Assembly: GCA_021847685.1 (NCBI GenBank)
Contig: JAJZQE010000025.1
Location: 1 to 8,405, forward strand
DNA from: a bacterium
GTDB taxonomy: Bacteria; Patescibacteriota; Saccharimonadia; Saccharimonadales; Saccharimonadaceae
DNA length: 8,405 bases
Direction of reading: 5' to 3'
Each line of letters opens with the position of its first letter. Position 1 is the stretch's first letter. A model generated the notes under the pieces. That model was not told the origin of the DNA. It saw nothing but the letters and a program-made list of their open reading frames with translations, and made no database searches. Below, one piece after another: positions 1-6,331 of this stretch. Both the position numbers and the translations under genes were made by a program.

Positions 1-577
1 TACCGATGATCACAAACTTTTTGTTATAATCAAAAAGTTGCTTGACGTATTCGCGAAACAGGCTGAACGGTGGATTTGTTACTACAATATCTGCTTGTTT
101 AAGCAACTCCACACATTCGGCACTCCTAAAGTCACCGTCGCCTTGTAGTGGCGTCCATTCGTTGTCTTTGTTTTCTTTTAGTTGCCGCGCAACATCTTCG
201 AGGCTAAATGCGCCGTCGTCATTGTAATCACCTACCGCGCTAATGATAAACTTGTTGGCGGTTTGTTTGGGACGGCCTTTTGGGGTATCGAGTACTTTAT
301 CTTCACCAATCAGTGCTAGCTGCGTACCAGCAACCGGGCTTGGCTTAAAGCTAGTGGTAATGAGTTTTTTAAGCCCAAGGGTTTTAAAATTTAACACAAA
401 ATACTTAAAAAAATTACTTTCATACGGATCGTCGCAGTTGCAATACACCACCTTACCCTTAAACGTATCTTTATCGTACATTAAGTACGCGCCAATTTCC
501 TTTTGAATATCGGGGTACTGCGTATAAAACTCGTCGTTCTTTGCTTTTTTCGCACTAGTAAGGTTGCTGTTCGCCAT
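1..577 (-). CDS. EcoRI-type adenine-specific DNA methyltransferase, N-terminal part (runs off the window)
   Basis: The first 192 codons are present and the C-terminus lies beyond base 1. The protein should transfer a methyl group from S-adenosylmethionine to adenine N6 in DNA. The N-terminus (NDEFYTQY at residues 14-21, YCNCDDP at 45-51, SNFFKYF at 54-60) resembles the EcoRI methylase family rather than generic N6-methyltransferases. The catalytic motif IV appears as NPPF at residues 168-171, preceded by a hydrophobic strand (ADIVV). The EcoRI enzyme is about 326 residues, so roughly 60% is visible. The ATG at 577 follows a GAGAG at short spacing and a TATACT box. The gene starts 56 bp after the Nudix gene, without a clear terminator between them. 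Whether a restriction enzyme partner follows cannot be seen; it may equally be an orphan regulatory or protective methylase. The family call is confident; the target sequence is unknown. Confidence 0.88.
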   Translation of the reverse strand, partial: MANSNLTSAKKAKNDEFYTQYPDIQKEIGAYLMYDKDTFKGKVVYCNCDDPYESNFFKYFVLNFKTLGLKKLITTSFKPSPVAGTQLALIGEDKVLDTPKGRPKQTANKFIISAVGDYNDDGAFSLEDVARQLKENKDNEWTPLQGDGDFRSAECVELLKQADIVVTNPPFSLFREYVKQLFDYNKKFVIIG

Positions 578-586
578 TTGTCTCTC

Positions 587-615
587 AGTATACCCTCTAC
601 GGCCCTGTTTATCCA
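587..615 (-). promoter_or_regulatory. Candidate promoter of the methyltransferase gene
   Basis: On the minus strand TGGATA (615-610; 4 of 6 matches to TTGACA) is followed after 17 bp by TATACT (592-587; 5 of 6 matches to TATAAT). The -10 box ends only 9 nt before the ATG at 577, so transcription would start within about 3 nt of the start codon and the mRNA would be nearly leaderless. Inferred from consensus only. Confidence 0.4.
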
Positions 616-633
616 GCTACCACCCTGGGTTTA

Positions 634-999
634 TTAGTCAATTAGATTGTCGTGTAGCAGTCTCGGCAAAACCATAGTCCTGAAACCATTAGAGAGTTTT
701 ATCGTCGAACCCGTTGAATACCAACTGATGCCGGTAATTTCGGTGCCGGTTTTAATATCGCCCTCAATCTGAATCAAAAAATTATCAACTTCTTGATCAT
801 GGTCTTCGTACGAATAATACGGTTCGAGTGCAGTTATCGTAACACTTAATTCCTCAAAGATTTCACGACGAAGAGTTTCCTCGATCGTCTCGCCAGCCTC
901 GACTCCCCCGCCAGGCGTCCAATAAAAATCAGCATCATGCCCAGTCACCAGCAGAACCTTTCGATCCTTGATAATAATCCCCCGAATCGTATGTCGCAT
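634..999 (-). CDS. Nudix hydrolase (121 aa)
   Basis: A compact Nudix (MutT-like) protein, expected to hydrolyse a nucleoside diphosphate linked to another moiety, using a divalent metal. The Nudix box lies at residues 31-53: G31, five residues, E37, seven residues, then REIFEELSV (R45, E46, E49, E50), so the metal-binding glutamates are intact. The usual glycine near the end of the box is Ser52, a tolerated variation. A Trp-Thr-Pro-Gly-Gly run (27-31) leads into the box as in classic family members. The substrate cannot be predicted; a housekeeping nucleotide-pool or cofactor clean-up role is likely. The ATG lies 13 bp past the ftsK stop, but there is no Shine-Dalgarno sequence and a perfect TATAAT ends 6 nt before it. 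The gene may therefore be read both from the ftsK transcript and from its own leaderless mRNA. Confidence 0.9.
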   Translation of the reverse strand: MRHTIRGIIIKDRKVLLVTGHDADFYWTPGGGVEAGETIEETLRREIFEELSVTITALEPYYSYEDHDQEVDNFLIQIEGDIKTGTEITGISWYSTGSTIKLSNGFRTMVLPRLLHDNLID

Positions 1000-1005
1000 A
1001 ATGCT

Positions 1006-1033
1006 ATTATACCTAGCCTAAATCGTCGGTCAT
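1006..1033 (-). promoter_or_regulatory. Candidate leaderless promoter of the Nudix gene
   Basis: A perfect TATAAT occupies 1011-1006 on the minus strand, with ATGACC (4 of 6 to TTGACA) 16 bp upstream at 1033-1028 inside the ftsK 3' end. Only 6 nt separate the -10 box from the ATG at 999, so the expected start site falls on or next to the start codon. Confidence 0.45.
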
Positions 1034-3232
1034 GTCGCCACTGATTTCGTCGAGGCTAGATATCAGAACTTCGCGTGGACGGGCGCCATCGGCTGGGCCA
1101 ATAATCCCCTGCTCTTCCATGGTTTCAATCAGGCGGGCTGCGCGAGCATAACCAACGCGCAAACGTCGTTGCAACAAGCTGGCGCTAGCTTTGCCGCTGT
1201 CAATCACAACACGCAAAGCGTCCTTGTACATCGTGTCGTCACTGCCACTATCAAAGTCCATCACAACGCCACCACGACCATTCAGCTGAACTGGTTGCGC
1301 GACAACTTCGTTGTTGTACTGTGGTGGTGATTGTAGGTGCAAATGGTTCATAATTTTTTGAACTTCGTCCTCGGTCACCAGCGCGCCCTGAATACGTTTT
1401 GGCTTGCTCATACTTGGGGTTAGCAGCAACATGTCACCTTGACCAAGCAATTTTTCCGCACCAATCTGGTCCAAAATCGTGCGGCTATCAACTTGCGAAG
1501 CGACCGTAAAGGCAATGCGGGCCGGAATATTAGCCTTGATCAGACCAGTAATAACATCGACTGACGGACGCTGGGTGGCAAGCACCAAGTGGATACCAAC
1601 CGCACGTGCCTTTTGCGCCAAACGGACAATCAAAGCCTCGACGTCGCGCGCCGCGACCATCATCAGGTCGGCTAGCTCATCGATTACAATCACAATGTAT
1701 GGCATAGCGCCGTTTTCGTGCTCTTGCTCGATACCATCTTCGTCGGCCACCATAATCTTTTTACCAGTCGAACGAATCTTTTTGTTGTAGCTGGCGATGT
1801 CTTTAACTTGGTGCTCGGCCAACAATGTGTAGCGTCGTTGCATCTCGTTGACGGCCCATTTGAGGGCGCTAATCGTCTTGTCAGGCTCGGTAATAACTGG
1901 CGTCAGTAGGTGTGGAATATCGGAATATGGAGCCATCTCAACCTGCTTTGGATCAACCAAAATCAGCTTCATTTCACTTGGGCTGTTGTGATACAGCAGG
2001 CTGGTAAGAAGAGTATTAATCATGACTGACTTACCTGATCCGGTTTGACCAGCAATCAGAAGGTGCGGCATCTTGTTAAGCTCGCCAATCACAGCTTCAC
2101 CAGCAATATCTTTACCGATGGCAAACGACAATGGCTCGTGCGATTCGCGCCATGGACGACTAGTCAAAATCGAGTGTAGTGGCACATCGGCAGCCCGGCG
2201 GTTAGGAACTTCGATACCAACAACTTTTTTGCCAGGAATCGGCGCTTCCATACGTAGGCTTTGGGCAGCCAGGTTAAGCGCAATGTTAGTTTCAAGCGCG
2301 GTAATACGCGTTAACTTGACGCCACTTGGCGGCCTGAGAGTATATTGCGTGACTTTTGGACCAATGTTGGCACCTTCCATCTCGACATCAATACCAAATT
2401 CGCCAAGCGTATCTTTGATAATCTGCGCGTTTTGATTAACGTCACCAGCATCAGCTGGCAACTGCTTTTTCTCGAGCAGATCCAGACTTGGACCCTCCCA
2501 GTTAGGGTCGTTTATCGTGACAAGGGCGGCTTTATCTTCGGCGACAGCATCACGCGTCACGCTACTTTTTAGACTGGATAAGCGTGATTGCTTAGGCTCG
2601 ACTGACTGATTAATATCAAGGGTCGGCACACTGGCGTGCAATTTAAAGTCGCCCATCGTGGCGGCATTGCGCATAACTTTGACATTCTCTTCTTGCTCGG
2701 AAATATCACGGCGCGACAACTCCCACAATTTTTTAATAACGGTAATTGGCGAAACGCGAATAATAAATAGGACCGTAAAGATGATCATAAGAACGTAAAT
2801 AAAGACGGCGACCCCACTATTAACCAGCATCAACACGCCTTGGTTAATCAGGTCACCAACAAAACCGCCGGTCGTATTGCCGTCGTGGTTTTTAAATAGA
2901 CCAAAAAGTGCCGCAAACCAAGCAATCGACAGGACGGTTGCGAACTTCATGGCAAATGGCAGCATGTTGTTTTCAGCTCGAAAAACTTCAACTGCAACAT
3001 ATATAAAAATTACTGGTACAACATAGACTGCATAACCAATCGAGCTTAGCGCCCCTTGATACATCATGCTTAGGACCGGGCCACCAGCGTTAAACCAAGC
3101 GACGACGAATAATAACGAGACGGCAATTAAGGCAACCGCGCCGACTTGTGACCAAAAACCTGACGGTAATTTGTGCTGCGGCGTGGATTTGACTGGTGTC
3201 TTTTTACGGGAGTATTTTTTTCTTTTAGCCAT
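1013..3232 (-). CDS. ftsK: DNA translocase FtsK/SpoIIIE
   Basis: Membrane-anchored DNA pump that clears chromosomal DNA from the closing division septum and positions the terminus. Order of parts in 739 aa: a Lys/Arg-rich cytoplasmic start (residues 1-22); four hydrophobic membrane segments near 27-47, 64-84, 93-113 and 135-160; a short charged linker (about 165-260); the alpha/beta motor with Walker A GQTGSGKS at 395-402, DPKQ at 427-430 and Walker B IVIVIDEL at 513-520, followed by LATQRPSVDVITG (551-563); and a C-terminal gamma winged helix (about 667-725, RRLRVGYARAARLIE) that reads polar DNA motifs. The linker is much shorter than in E. coli, closer to SpoIIIE. The start at 3232 gives the expected basic N-terminus, but there is no clear ribosome binding site; a TATAAT box ends 10 nt upstream. 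The gene is complete and the Nudix gene follows after 13 bp. Confidence 0.97.
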   Translation of the reverse strand: MAKRKKYSRKKTPVKSTPQHKLPSGFWSQVGAVALIAVSLLFVVAWFNAGGPVLSMMYQGALSSIGYAVYVVPVIFIYVAVEVFRAENNMLPFAMKFATVLSIAWFAALFGLFKNHDGNTTGGFVGDLINQGVLMLVNSGVAVFIYVLMIIFTVLFIIRVSPITVIKKLWELSRRDISEQEENVKVMRNAATMGDFKLHASVPTLDINQSVEPKQSRLSSLKSSVTRDAVAEDKAALVTINDPNWEGPSLDLLEKKQLPADAGDVNQNAQIIKDTLGEFGIDVEMEGANIGPKVTQYTLRPPSGVKLTRITALETNIALNLAAQSLRMEAPIPGKKVVGIEVPNRRAADVPLHSILTSRPWRESHEPLSFAIGKDIAGEAVIGELNKMPHLLIAGQTGSGKSVMINTLLTSLLYHNSPSEMKLILVDPKQVEMAPYSDIPHLLTPVITEPDKTISALKWAVNEMQRRYTLLAEHQVKDIASYNKKIRSTGKKIMVADEDGIEQEHENGAMPYIVIVIDELADLMMVAARDVEALIVRLAQKARAVGIHLVLATQRPSVDVITGLIKANIPARIAFTVASQVDSRTILDQIGAEKLLGQGDMLLLTPSMSKPKRIQGALVTEDEVQKIMNHLHLQSPPQYNNEVVAQPVQLNGRGGVVMDFDSGSDDTMYKDALRVVIDSGKASASLLQRRLRVGYARAARLIETMEEQGIIGPADGARPREVLISSLDEISGDMTDDLG

Positions 3233-3242
3233 AATCTTTTCT

Positions 3243-3248
3243 ATTATA
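3243..3248 (-). promoter_or_regulatory. Candidate start-proximal -10 box of ftsK
   Basis: A perfect TATAAT on the minus strand ends 10 nt before the ftsK ATG at 3232, predicting a leader of about 3-5 nt. The -35 position 17 bp upstream (TACAAA) matches poorly, so this is weaker than the consensus -10 box suggests. Confidence 0.35.
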
Positions 3249-3273
3249 GGCGCTTTCGGCGCTAATTTGTATC

Positions 3274-3299
3274 TATATTATATCAGTAGATATAATATA
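3274..3299. repeat. Perfect 11-bp AT-rich inverted repeat upstream of ftsK
   Basis: The arms TATATTATATC (3274-3284) and GATATAATATA (3289-3299) are perfect reverse complements separated by AGTA. No T-tract follows on either strand, so it is not a typical terminator. Each arm contains a TATAAT on one strand or the other. A dimeric-repressor operator, a DNA-opening site or a back-to-back promoter pair are all possible; no plus-strand gene is seen that would need the outward promoter. Confidence 0.6.
3277..3285 (-). promoter_or_regulatory. Extended -10 promoter candidate upstream of ftsK
   Basis: The minus strand reads TGATATAAT, an exact extended -10 element (TGn followed by TATAAT). No good -35 box is present, which extended -10 promoters tolerate. 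The start site would be near 3270, giving ftsK a leader of about 38 nt. The box lies inside one arm of the inverted repeat at 3274-3299, so anything binding the repeat would cover it. Confidence 0.4.
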
Positions 3300-3434
3300 T
3301 CGCTGTTCGGGATAGAATAAATGTTAATTTATATTTACCCTATCACATGCTCATATTATAGCAAAATTTACTACATTTGGCAAGAGGCTTATGGTTGAAT
3401 ATGATCATCAGCTTTTGGTAATTAAAATCCCCTG

Positions 3435-3474
3435 AAATTTAAAAGCCCTCCACCCGCGTTAGCGGGTGGAGGCT
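3435..3474 (-). terminator. Rho-independent terminator of the tasA-sipW unit
   Basis: A perfect 11-bp GC-rich stem (CCTCCACCCGC at 3447-3457 and GCGGGTGGAGG at 3462-3472) closes a GTTA loop and is followed on the minus-strand transcript by CTTTTAAATTT. It sits 18 bp after the sipW stop codon. This strongly suggests that tasA-sipW is its own transcription unit, closed off before ftsK. Confidence 0.88.
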
Positions 3475-3491
3475 GTAGAAGTTGTGTCGCT

Positions 3492-3980
3492 CTAGGCGAC
3501 TTGGACAGGAATGAGTTCATCCTCGTCGGACTTACCCATTATGAGTGGCCAAAGCAGCCAGATGTCGACTACAAAGAAGAGTAATCCACCGATGGTTGCC
3601 GGGTTCTTAACATACAGAATCCAGAAACCAAGTTGCGGTACGATGGCCGTAACACCACCGATGACATCGGCCTTATTGAGCCGCCAGGGATCAACCGTTT
3701 CGTTAGCATCCCCCTTTGTAATCAGTGTGCCATCTGCGTTTACGCCTACCCAACGATGAGTAATTACCTCGTTGTGCTGGTAGAACGTGATCGGCTCGTT
3801 GATCTTTGGCTGGTCGTACCTGACGAATACCGCACTTGCGATTGGCATCGTCGGTCGCATTGAGCCCGAGTGGACCACATATACTCCGTACGGTATGATT
3901 CTCGCCGCAAAGAGTATTGCCGGAACCAGAAGGCCCAAGATGACCAGGCCGAACGCAGCCCACGACACGATTTTCTTCAC
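3492..3980 (-). CDS. sipW: SipW-type signal peptidase I (ER/archaeal type, Ser-His)
   Basis: A 162-aa membrane peptidase that removes signal peptides on the outer face of the membrane. The N-terminal membrane anchor spans residues 5-27. The catalytic box HSGSMRPT (37-44) gives Ser40 as nucleophile. EVITHRW (71-77) gives His75 where most bacterial enzymes have Lys, marking the SipW/ER branch (MEROPS S26B). TKGDANETVDPW (88-99) supplies the conserved Asp91. A second hydrophobic stretch (about 129-149) and a short acidic tail end the protein. The start is GTG, the furthest upstream start in frame because a TAG lies just before; AAGGA sits about 12 nt upstream, rather far. It follows a TasA-like gene with the matching signal peptide after 82 bp, the known arrangement for SipW enzymes that process TasA/camelysin-type substrates. 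Base composition is GC-rich like its partner. Confidence 0.9.
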   Translation of the reverse strand: MKKIVSWAAFGLVILGLLVPAILFAARIIPYGVYVVHSGSMRPTMPIASAVFVRYDQPKINEPITFYQHNEVITHRWVGVNADGTLITKGDANETVDPWRLNKADVIGGVTAIVPQLGFWILYVKNPATIGGLLFFVVDIWLLWPLIMGKSDEDELIPVQVA

Positions 3981-4010
3981 GTGATATCGCTATCCTTATG
4001 GAGTCGTGGA

Positions 4011-4065
4011 TAGTTCGATTCGAGATCGGGCGCCAGGCATGCTGGCGCCCGACCGAGTCGAACTA
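4011..4065 (-). promoter_or_regulatory. Large intercistronic hairpin between tasA-like gene and sipW
   Basis: An 11-bp perfect stem (4026-4036 with 4042-4052, TCGGGCGCCAG) closes a 5-nt loop. It is extended past a small internal loop by a perfect 8-bp outer stem (4011-4018 with 4058-4065). The outer stem contains the tasA-like stop codon. No U-run follows, so read-through into sipW is expected. Most likely it shields the upstream message from 3' exonucleases or acts as a partial attenuator, giving more substrate than peptidase. Confidence 0.7.
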
Positions 4066-4695
4066 CGGGGTCTGGCCGGTCTGAACTGCGACCAGCTGGT
4101 ACGGCAGTCCACTGGATGTGGGCGTAGCCGTCGGGTTGGCCAGCGAAGGCACCGGGAAGGCGTTGAATGCCGTCGCCGGGGTCTTCATCTTGGCCGCGTA
4201 GCCGAAGGTGAACCCGAAGTTGCCACTGGCGCCCGGCGCCAGGTTGTCGACGAGCTTGACGGCCCGCGGAAGAGGCCAGCAGCCGGTCGGAGAGGTCACG
4301 CAGCCGGTCGAGAGGCCGTCGTTCAAGTTCGCCGAAGCGAACTTCTCGACGCCGAAGGCCGACACGTGAACTTCCCCGTAGGTACCGAGGTCGTTCAGGG
4401 CGTGAAGGGCGTCAGGGTTGTTGAAGACGACCCAGACGTCCTGCGGGCTGTTGCCCGTGTTCTGGTATGTGGCCGTGACGGTCTGCGGCGTCCCCGGCAG
4501 GAGCCGGTCGAAAACCAGGTTGCTGTTGGTGCTGGTGATCTTGATGGTACCGATGGTGCCCGTCAGGGAGCCGTCGACGGAGTCGCTCAGGTACGCACCA
4601 GTGGTGCTAGCGCCAACCGCGGCGAGGCCGAGGGAAAGTGCGCCAGCGCTGATGATGGCAACGAGACGCGTCCGAAAACGCCTGTTGTGTCGCAT
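4063..4695 (-). CDS. TasA/camelysin-like secreted protein with SipW-dependent signal peptide
   Basis: A 210-aa exported protein. An Arg-rich n-region (RRFRTR, 5-10) and hydrophobic core (11-30) lead to TTGAYLSDS (31-39), which aligns with the TasA junction (AAFNDIKS in B. subtilis). Cleavage is thus expected between Ala34 and Tyr35. The mature start (SLTGTIGTIKIT, 43-54) and LLPGTPQTVTATYQNTGNSP (65-84) fit the beta-sandwich of the TasA/CalY family, whose members form biofilm fibres or sit on the cell surface. Cys132 and Cys139 could form a disulphide. The C-terminus lacks an LPXTG motif or membrane anchor. It is followed by its sipW after a hairpin. G+C is much higher than in flanking genes (39/60 counted at 4081-4140), suggesting transfer, perhaps from an actinobacterium. 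No good Shine-Dalgarno is seen before the ATG. The secretion class is fairly certain; fibre formation is inference. Confidence 0.83.
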   Translation of the reverse strand: MRHNRRFRTRLVAIISAGALSLGLAAVGASTTGAYLSDSVDGSLTGTIGTIKITSTNSNLVFDRLLPGTPQTVTATYQNTGNSPQDVWVVFNNPDALHALNDLGTYGEVHVSAFGVEKFASANLNDGLSTGCVTSPTGCWPLPRAVKLVDNLAPGASGNFGFTFGYAAKMKTPATAFNAFPVPSLANPTATPTSSGLPYQLVAVQTGQTP

Positions 4696-4749
4696 GGTTG
4701 TGACTCAATTCTGTGAACGAACTTCTATGGTCGTGTCTTTCAACACAAA

Positions 4750-4768
4750 CACCGTACTGATGACGGTG
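4750..4768 (-). promoter_or_regulatory. 5'-terminal hairpin in the tasA-like leader
   Basis: CACCGT and ACGGTG form a perfect 6-bp stem with a 7-nt loop. It would lie within the first few nucleotides of the transcript predicted from the promoter at 4805-4777. Such 5'-terminal stems can protect mRNA from decay that starts at the 5' end. Confidence 0.4.
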
Positions 4769-4776
4769 CAAAGTGG

Positions 4777-4805
4777 ATTTTAATCTAAAATAAAGAATAA
4801 GTCAA
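4777..4805 (-). promoter_or_regulatory. Sigma-70-type promoter of the tasA-sipW unit
   Basis: TTGACT (4805-4800) and TAAAAT (4782-4777) each match consensus at 5 of 6 positions and are exactly 17 bp apart. The start site should be near 4770, leaving a leader of about 75 nt before the ATG at 4695. This is one of the two best promoters in the window. Confidence 0.68.
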
Positions 4806-4886
4806 GAATAGAAGCTAACCATGGTAAGTAACCGAGATAATATAGGCGGAATTACGCGCATTAAAGGCCCGTTAATTGCATTAATA

Positions 4887-5756
4887 TCAAGAAATGAATC
4901 GCTCAATGGCGTAAGATAACTGTTTTTCGAAATGCTTAAAACTATGGGACGCGCCATCTATAGGTTCGATATGGGTATTGATATTAATAATAGGTTCCGT
5001 TCGGGCTTTCCAAGCATCAATTGATCCATCAATTTGCGTGATGCCTATATCGTCACTGCCGTAAACTATCAGCATTGGCTTATTAATCCGTCCAAGAAGC
5101 GCCCCACCTTCACGCTCGCCATACATGTCAGCATTAGTACCGGCGACACAAATTGACAAATATGTCTGGGCAGAAAGCGGCGTTTCATCTGGCCAACACT
5201 GCGCACTAACAAGTTCTGTCGGTGTATCTTTTGACATCAATTCTTTTGCCCGAGTGACGTATTCGTTATGGTGTTCGTCGCGACTCGCCCAACCAACCAT
5301 GTCTGTTGGTGCAAGCAAAATAACTTTATCAATGTCCGTCGTATTCTGTGTATTCATATAATGGACCACTTTCGTTGTGCCCAGTGAATGACCTTGCAGG
5401 ATAAAACGTGTCTTGCCAATAGACTTCAAGTAATTAATAGCACCGTCGATATCATATACGCACTCCTCGAGTATCTCAAAGCAGCTACCGCCGAGTTTCG
5501 TCCCCTCACCCCATCGACTAAGTTCATCCTTCTGCCAGAAAGAGCTAATAATACCGCGTCCGCGGTTGTCTATCGAGAAGAAGGATATACCAAGTCGGTT
5601 ATAGGTTGCATGCAGGGTATCAAGAAAGCCGTTTTCGTAGCCATTACCCGACATACCATGCATATGAATCACAGCCGTTTCGCCGTCAACATTACTAAGC
5701 CATCCCTGTAGTTCGATGTTATCTGGTGTCTGGAATCTGATAAAGCCTAGCTTCAT
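4887..5756 (-). CDS. Alpha/beta-fold hydrolase
   Basis: A serine hydrolase of the alpha/beta fold, with no signal peptide or membrane segment, so probably a cytoplasmic esterase, peptidase or similar. Counting from the chosen ATG (5756, 289 aa): oxyanion region HMHGMSG (31-37), the nucleophile elbow GHSLG (122-126, Ser124), the acid in YGSDD (Asp235 or Asp236), and GASHSF with His271 as catalytic base. An ENGFLD stretch after the oxyanion loop resembles the DUF1749-like group, for which no substrate is established. A longer frame begins at ATG 5813 (308 aa), but its first 19 residues lie outside the fold, it has no ribosome site, and a TATATT box ends 2 nt before it. The 5756 start has AGGGA about 10 nt upstream and begins right at the first predicted strand. 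It follows the 139-aa gene with no terminator seen between, so co-transcription is possible. Confidence 0.85.
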   Translation of the reverse strand: MKLGFIRFQTPDNIELQGWLSNVDGETAVIHMHGMSGNGYENGFLDTLHATYNRLGISFFSIDNRGRGIISSFWQKDELSRWGEGTKLGGSCFEILEECVYDIDGAINYLKSIGKTRFILQGHSLGTTKVVHYMNTQNTTDIDKVILLAPTDMVGWASRDEHHNEYVTRAKELMSKDTPTELVSAQCWPDETPLSAQTYLSICVAGTNADMYGEREGGALLGRINKPMLIVYGSDDIGITQIDGSIDAWKARTEPIININTHIEPIDGASHSFKHFEKQLSYAIERFIS

Positions 5757-5845
5757 TTGTCGCGTTTCCCTGTTTACTGTGCTGATTATCTCATAGGTTA
5801 TGGCTTTTAGCATTTAATATACCCAGCGACTAACACTATATCTGA

Positions 5846-6265
5846 TTACTCTTTGCGGCGGGCGGCAAATCTGCGATTAATCTCTCGCATACGATCGGCT
5901 CGTTCGTCAAACATTGGAGTCTGAAAATCCGTGGGTACTATAGTAGTATCAAGCGTGACGGTATCGCCCTGCTGTTCGAGAATCTTTGCAACTTGGCATG
6001 CAAGCACTATGGCCACGTTATTAACGTGAGACTTTCCGTATAAATCTTCGGCTGCACCTATATAATAACCAAACTCGGTATACAGATTTTCCGGAGTTGC
6101 GCCGGTAGGATTCTGGTTATACGAGTCATCAATACCAGCAATCATCCACTTAGGAAGACCTACGATTTTCATAACCGCACTGGCAGACAGTTCCGAGAGA
6201 GGTGGCTTAACACCTATATACCGAAATGATTCCGTATCGCCTATTCGTATCTCACGTTCGGTCAT
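5846..6265 (-). CDS. Protein of unknown function (139 aa)
   Basis: I do not recognise this protein. It is soluble-looking, without signal peptide or membrane segment. The middle holds an Asn/Tyr/Gly-rich stretch (about 47-72) and then a likely helix (about 76-98, ending VAKILEQQ). The last 20 residues are strongly charged and basic (RMREINRRFAARRKE), suggesting contact with nucleic acid or a partner protein. The ATG at 6265 is the first in frame and is preceded by a TATAAC box 1 nt away and an AGGG at 13 nt, neither ideally placed. It lies 66 bp after the 263-aa gene, in the same direction, with no terminator between. The pair may form one unit with the hydrolase downstream. Codon use resembles the hydrolase more than the GC-rich modules. 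The gene looks real because of its clean frame between two neighbours and its protein-like composition. Confidence 0.6.
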   Translation of the reverse strand: MTEREIRIGDTESFRYIGVKPPLSELSASAVMKIVGLPKWMIAGIDDSYNQNPTGATPENLYTEFGYYIGAAEDLYGKSHVNNVAIVLACQVAKILEQQGDTVTLDTTIVPTDFQTPMFDERADRMREINRRFAARRKE

Positions 6266-6331
6266 AGTTATAGTAAAACCCTATTAAGATAAGCGCGCAA
6301 GCGTAAGTAACTTGATTTTTTACTCAGTTTT

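Noticed and set aside
3481..4693. Direct 10-mer repeat GTTGTGTCGC right after the sipW stop (3481-3490) and at the tasA-like start codon (4684-4693)
   Set aside because: Looks like a module boundary, but 10-mer repeats are expected tens of times by chance in a window this size and flanking bases do not match.
4006..4716. 236-aa and 121-aa plus-strand open frames opposite the tasA-like gene
   Set aside because: High G+C removes stop codons on the opposite strand; composition is Arg/Gly-rich and not protein-like, whereas the minus frame has clear signal-peptide and family features.
3476..4727. 8-nt complementarity between the tasA leader (4720-4727) and the sipW 3' region (3476-3483)
   Set aside because: Too short to be meaningful, unlike the 20-pair match around the 133-aa gene.
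4806..4886. Repeated GCATTAA and ATTAA/TTAAT motifs after the hydrolase stop as a terminator
   Set aside because: Stems are only about 5 bp, AT-only and lack a U-run; no terminator can be supported there.
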